In this document: piece by piece, positions 5,638 to 8,419 of the stretch
Layout of the letters: each line of letters begins with the position of its first letter
Numbering within the stretch: position 1 is the first letter of the stretch
Assembly: GCA_035513175.1 (NCBI GenBank)
Contig: DATKCN010000019.1
Location: 1 to 8,419, forward strand
Reading direction: 5' to 3'
Length of the DNA stretch: 8,419 bases
DNA from: DATKCN01 sp035513175
Lineage (GTDB): Bacteria > Chloroflexota > Chloroflexia > Thermomicrobiales > CFX8
Notes under the pieces: model-generated
Databases searched by the model: none
Told to the model about the DNA's origin: nothing
What the model saw: only the letters and a program-made list of their open reading frames with translations
Position numbers and translations under genes: made by a program

Positions 5638-6945
5638 ATGATGGCGACCGAGCACATGCGCCCGGTGTTCTATCCTGGCTGGCGCCGGCACGGGCTGCTG
5701 CGCGCCGCGTTCTCATCCGAGCCGTGGCGTGCGGCGGCATTCATGCTCTCGAGCTTCGTACTGGGCATTTTCTGGTTCGTCGTTCTTGTCACGCTGCTCG
5801 CGACAGGCTCCGGCATGGCGGTCGGGCTGATCGGCATTCCGATCCTCATTGCCGCGGTCTATGTCTGGCAGCAGGGCGCCCGCTCCGAACGCTGGCGCAT
5901 CGGCGCCCTGCTGCAGGAGCCGATTCCCGATCCATACCGCCCGACCCCTGCCGGATCGTGGTGGGACCGCTTCAAGTCGCTCGTCACTGACTGGGCTATC
6001 TGGCGGGACCTGCTCTATCTGATTCTGCTCTTTCCAATCGGGGTGATCGAGTTCGTAATCCTCGTGCTTGTGCTGACGATTCCGGTGACGTTGCTATCGA
6101 TGCCGATCGTGTGGCTGACCGGCAATCAGGCGAACGTCGAGATCGGAAGCGTGCTGAGCTGGAACCTGAACAGCGTGTCGGGCATGTTGTCGCTCGGCGC
6201 GATCGGCATCCCCGCCCTGATGCTCGGCCTGCTGGCGATCGTCGCGACGGGCCGGGCCCACCTGGCGTTCGCGAAGGCGCTGCTCGGCCCCGGCGAACGG
6301 GCGCAGCTCGAGCAGAAGGTCGTTGACCTGCGCGACAGCCGCGCACGGGTCATGGACGCCGAGATGATGGAGCTGCGCCGCATCGAGCGCGACCTGCATG
6401 ACGGCGCCCAGCAGTGGCTCGTCGCCACCGCCATCGACCTCGCCATGGCGAAGGACAAGCTGGAGTCCGAGCCCGAGGCCGCGCGCGAGCTGATCGACAA
6501 GGCCGGTAGCCAGACGCGCCAGGCGCTGACGGACATCCGCAACCTGGTGCGCGGCATCTCCCCGGCCATCCTCGTCGACCGCGGGCTGGACCCCGCCATC
6601 TCGGCCCTGGCGGTGCGCTGCCCGATCCCGGTTCACGTCGATGTCGATATCGAGCGCCGTCTGCCAGAAGCCGTCGAGACGACCGCCTACTTCATCGTCG
6701 CCGAAGCGCTCACCAACATTGCCAAGCATGCCAACGCGACCGAAGCGCGCATCACCGCGCGGCTGTTCAGCGACCGGCTGCTGCTGGAAATCATGGACAA
6801 CGGCCCCGGCGGCGCCGATCCCAGGGGCGGGACCGGTCTGACCGGGCTGAAGGACCGCGCGTCCGCGCTCGACGGTGAGCTACGGATCGAGAGCCCCACG
6901 GGCGGGCCAACACGGATCAGGGCAGAGCTGCCATGCGCGTCGTAA
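5638..6945 (+). CDS. Membrane sensor histidine kinase, HisKA_3 type
   Basis: This 435-residue kinase should autophosphorylate and pass the phosphate to the regulator encoded next. The N-terminal half holds hydrophobic spans near 33-57, 60-78, 120-160 and 180-205, with little extracytoplasmic sequence, like the 'putative sensor' domain of NarL-partner kinases in high-GC bacteria. A short linker (GPGERAQLEQKVVDLRDSR) leads to the dimerisation/phosphoacceptor helix LRRIERDLHDGAQQWLVA, with H254. The ATP-binding domain has the N-box EALTNIAKHA (356-365), DNGPGG (387-392) and GTGLTGLKDRASAL (398-411). The frame also permits TTG 5635 and ATG 5641. ATG 5638 sits 6 nt from GGGGAAG and is preferred. 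The 3' end overlaps the regulator gene by 13 nt, implying coupled translation. The signal is unknown; membrane or envelope stress would be a guess from the family. Confidence 0.93.
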   Translation: MMATEHMRPVFYPGWRRHGLLRAAFSSEPWRAAAFMLSSFVLGIFWFVVLVTLLATGSGMAVGLIGIPILIAAVYVWQQGARSERWRIGALLQEPIPDPYRPTPAGSWWDRFKSLVTDWAIWRDLLYLILLFPIGVIEFVILVLVLTIPVTLLSMPIVWLTGNQANVEIGSVLSWNLNSVSGMLSLGAIGIPALMLGLLAIVATGRAHLAFAKALLGPGERAQLEQKVVDLRDSRARVMDAEMMELRRIERDLHDGAQQWLVATAIDLAMAKDKLESEPEAARELIDKAGSQTRQALTDIRNLVRGISPAILVDRGLDPAISALAVRCPIPVHVDVDIERRLPEAVETTAYFIVAEALTNIAKHANATEARITARLFSDRLLLEIMDNGPGGADPRGGTGLTGLKDRASALDGELRIESPTGGPTRIRAELPCAS

Positions 6946-7577
6946 TTGCGGAAGACTCGGTTCTATTGCGCGAGGGGATCGCGCGGCTGCTGCGGGACGC
7001 CGGGCTGGAGGTCGTGGCGATCGTCGGCGACGGCCCCGGCCTGGTGAGCGCCGTCGAGGAGCAGCGGCCCGACATCTCGATCGTCGACGTGCGCATGCCG
7101 CCCGGCTTTCGAGACGAGGGGCTACGGGCGGCGCTCGAAGCCCGCCAGCGCGTCGCGGACAGCCCGGTGCTGGTGCTGTCGCAGTACGTCGAGGAGCGCT
7201 ACGCCAGCGAGCTGCTCGAATCGGGCGCGGGCGGTGTTGGCTATCTATTGAAGGACCGCGTCGCCGATGTGATCGATTTCGTGCGCGCCGTGCGGCAGGT
7301 GGCCGCCGGGGGCGTGGTGCTCGACCCGGAGGTGGTGACACAGCTCATGTCGCGACGACGACGCGGAGACCGGCTGGATGAGCTGACGCCACGGGAGACG
7401 GAGGTGCTTTCGCTCATGGCTGAGGGCCGCTCCAACACCGCCATCGCCGGGGAGCTGACGGTCAGCGAAGGGGCCATCGAGAAGCACATCAGCAACATCT
7501 TCTCGAAGCTGGGCCTCTCGCCGGACCAGTACGACCACCGGCGGGTGCTGGCGGTGCTGACGTTCCTGCGCCGCTGA
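6933..7577 (+). CDS. NarL/FixJ-family response regulator with LuxR-type HTH
   Basis: This 214-residue DNA-binding response regulator is the partner of the kinase just upstream. The receiver domain (1-about 120) shows the acidic pair E7/D8, the phosphoacceptor D52 in IVDVRMPP, the switch serine S83 in VLVLSQYVEERYA, and K107 in GYLLKDRV. After a linker, the LuxR-type helix-turn-helix runs from about 150 to 205: LTPRETEVLSLMAEGRSNTAIAGELTVSEGAIEKHISNIFSKLGL. It starts within the kinase gene (ATG 6933, kinase stop 6943-6945), so translation is probably coupled; the local Shine-Dalgarno sequence is weak. Length is standard. The target genes are not identifiable from the window. It is followed by a strong hairpin at 7643-7684. 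Confidence 0.95.
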   Translation: MRVVIAEDSVLLREGIARLLRDAGLEVVAIVGDGPGLVSAVEEQRPDISIVDVRMPPGFRDEGLRAALEARQRVADSPVLVLSQYVEERYASELLESGAGGVGYLLKDRVADVIDFVRAVRQVAAGGVVLDPEVVTQLMSRRRRGDRLDELTPRETEVLSLMAEGRSNTAIAGELTVSEGAIEKHISNIFSKLGLSPDQYDHRRVLAVLTFLRR

Positions 7578-7642
7578 GCGGGGGCCGCAGCGTGTGCCAG
7601 GCGATTGCGGGGTGCTGAAAGCCGCGTCTGGACGGGGAAAAG

Positions 7643-7684
7643 TAAAGGACGACAAGTGGTGGTGTTAAGGCTTGTCGTCCTTTA
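7643..7684. terminator. Bidirectional intrinsic terminator, 14-bp perfect stem
   Basis: TAAAGGACGACAAG (7643-7656) and CTTGTCGTCCTTTA (7671-7684) are perfect reverse complements around a 14-nt loop. The stem lies 66 nt after the response regulator stop. On the minus strand it is followed by C then TTTT, a better U-run than on the plus strand (TTTAGATGTT). It can therefore end the kinase/regulator operon and also the minus-strand unit starting near 7893. Confidence 0.8.
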
Positions 7685-7893
7685 GATGTTCAAGTCACTT
7701 TTGTGTACAGAGCATGATTCCCAGGCGCTGAATGCTCCGCTGCCTGTTGCGGGCACGGTTGCCCAGGGACTTTGGGCCGGTGGAGAAAAAACCGGCGAGT
7801 CTCGTGACGGCGCGGCGCCACGGGCGGGAGTTGGGACGGACGTCGACGGCTCCACGGCGATGTTTTACGAGGATCGCCACCCTCTGCCGTCGT
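7643..7893 (-). ncRNA. Candidate short transcript under a LexA-box-like promoter
   Basis: The region between the near-consensus minus-strand promoter (7928-7900) and the terminator (7684-7643) would give an RNA of about 210-250 nt. It contains inverted repeats that could fold, for example GGCGAT/ATCGCC in 7856-7878 and GGGCA/TGCCC around 7750-7763. The only open frame of note on this strand starts at GTG 7880 and ends at 7695. It would encode 61 very basic residues with no recognisable motif and no well-placed ribosome binding site. Whether the product is a small RNA, a small protein or a decayed gene is undecided. Confidence 0.35.
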
Positions 7894-7899
7894 GCTCCT

Positions 7900-7928
7900 A
7901 ATATAGAACAAATGTTCTGATTTGTCAA
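7900..7928 (-). promoter_or_regulatory. Near-consensus sigma-70 promoter
   Basis: Read on the minus strand, a perfect TTGACA (7928-7923) is followed by a 17-nt spacer and TATATT (7905-7900). This is the best promoter match in the window. The local AT content is well above the surroundings. The predicted start is near 7893, heading toward the terminator at 7684-7643. Confidence 0.75.
7905..7918. promoter_or_regulatory. LexA-like operator inside the promoter spacer
   Basis: AGAACAAATGTTCT has arms AGAACA/TGTTCT and fits the Gram-positive SOS box pattern GAAC-N4-GTTC (7906-7917). It fills the space between -35 and -10, where a bound repressor would block RNA polymerase. An overlapping inverted repeat, ACAAAT/ATTTGT (7908-7925), is also present. 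Binding by LexA is inference; another dimeric repressor is possible. Confidence 0.5.
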
Positions 7929-7933
7929 GGGGA

Positions 7934-7974
7934 ACCCCACCCCCCGGCCCCCTCCCCCGCGGGGAGAGGGGGAG
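7934..7974. repeat. C-rich palindromic dispersed repeat, copy 2
   Basis: This 41-nt unit matches 733-773 at 36 of 41 positions by eye, in the same orientation. It contains CTCCCC and GGGGAG arms around a CGC centre. It begins 6 bp beyond the -35 hexamer of the minus-strand promoter. Confidence 0.75.
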
Positions 7975-8117
7975 ATTGGGAGGTGGTCAGCGGGTCGGGC
8001 CGGGGGCGCTTGAGCAGGTTGGGATTTGGGTCTGAGCGCTCGGCCTGCGGGCCGCTGGCCGGCACGAGACCGGCCACTACGAGGGGTTCGGATCGGCGGA
8101 TTCGCTCCCTGTTGGCG
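7975..8117. other. Intergenic repeat region with GC-rich hairpins
   Basis: No gene was found here. The stretch separates the C-terminal end of the peptidase gene from the LexA-box-like promoter. It contains TGGCCGG/CCGGCCA (8056-8062 and 8070-8076, 7-nt loop), a perfect 7-bp stem without a T-run. GGCC pairs also occur near 8042-8053. Such stems resemble dispersed intergenic repeats more than terminators. The peptidase transcript may end here, but no classic terminator is visible. Confidence 0.5.
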
Positions 8118-8419
8118 TCAGGGGTGTAACAGCCTCCAGTTGCCCTCGGAGACGACTTCGACGAGGCCGTCGACGACTTTGATGGCGGTTTCGTTGTCGG
8201 TGGCGTAGGCGGGGCCGGGGGTGTTGGCGGCCCAGCGTTCGGCATTGGCCATGGTGTGGTTTGGCAGGCCCTCGCTGTCCAGGTGTGGGAAGATCGAGAA
8301 GTCGACCAGACCGAGTGGTTCATCGCCGCCGGTGGGTGAGGTCCAGATGATGAAGTCCTTGCCGATGTAGGGGGTCATGACCATGCTCCCGGCGCTGAGG
8401 CCGACCCAGACGATGGGCA
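8118..8419 (-). CDS. Peptidase S51 (peptidase E-like) family protein, N-terminus beyond window
   Basis: The visible 99 residues run off the window edge at the N-terminal side. The frame is open to the last base, so internal Met codons such as that at 8384 are not the start. The stretch begins PIVWVGLSAGSMVMTP, where GLSAGS holds the nucleophilic serine of the S51 family. It continues GLVDFSIFPHLD, which carries the likely catalytic His, and ends TDNETAIKVVDGLVEVVSEGNWRLLHP. Family members are about 200-230 residues, so roughly the C-terminal half is present. Known members are cytoplasmic aspartyl dipeptidases or cyanophycinase relatives; the substrate here is unknown. The annotation rests on motif recognition alone. 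Confidence 0.82.
   Translation of the reverse strand, partial: PIVWVGLSAGSMVMTPYIGKDFIIWTSPTGGDEPLGLVDFSIFPHLDSEGLPNHTMANAERWAANTPGPAYATDNETAIKVVDGLVEVVSEGNWRLLHP

Noticed and set aside
7690..7911. 73-codon minus-strand open frame starting at 7911
   Set aside because: Its start lies upstream of the predicted -10 element, it has no ribosome binding site, and its composition (Pro, Arg, His) is that of translated non-coding DNA.
7925..8323. 132-codon minus-strand open frame over the repeat region
   Set aside because: It overlaps the peptidase S51 gene in another frame and reads through the C-rich palindrome, giving the low-complexity translation typical of such repeats.

Overview
The window is high-GC bacterial DNA of chromosomal character. 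The gene mix, the two-component pair with a multi-span putative sensor, and the abundant short heptad repeats would fit a Chloroflexota (Thermomicrobia/Sphaerobacter-like) genome. That assignment is inference from style and memory, not from a marker gene.

Layout. (1) Positions 1-2341, minus strand: a reverse transsulfuration pair. Cystathionine beta-synthase (884-2341) is followed downstream by a cystathionine gamma-lyase/synthase-type PLP enzyme (1-731, cut by the window edge). The 152 bp between them is packed with C-rich palindromes and degenerate heptad repeats. (2) Positions 2342-2513: a divergent promoter region with extended -10 elements on both strands. (3) Positions 2514-4692, plus strand: a cobalt-type nitrile hydratase operon in the order beta, alpha, activator. 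The activator carries a fused C-terminal [2Fe-2S] thioredoxin-like ferredoxin domain. (4) Positions 4791-5291: two small conserved-looking proteins of unknown function, the first resembling a solo antitoxin. (5) Positions 5292-5637: a non-coding stretch bounded by inverted arrays of heptads. (6) Positions 5638-7577: a membrane histidine kinase and a NarL/LuxR-type response regulator with overlapping reading frames, followed by a strong bidirectional hairpin terminator. (7) Positions 7643-7928, minus strand: a near-consensus sigma-70 promoter whose spacer contains a GAAC-N4-GTTC operator like the Gram-positive LexA box. It drives a transcript of about 210-250 nt with no convincing gene, ending at the terminator shared with the response regulator. 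(8) Positions 7929-8117: dispersed repeats. (9) Positions 8118-8419, minus strand: the C-terminal half of a peptidase S51 (peptidase E-like) protein.

How the genes fit together. The cbs and gamma-lyase genes would convert homocysteine and serine to cysteine via cystathionine. The nitrile hydratase genes make an enzyme that hydrates nitriles to amides, plus its cobalt-maturation partner. No amidase, nitrilase or cobalt transporter is in the window. The most unusual items are the in-frame heptad array inside the gamma-lyase gene, the activator-ferredoxin fusion, and the LexA-box promoter with no evident gene.
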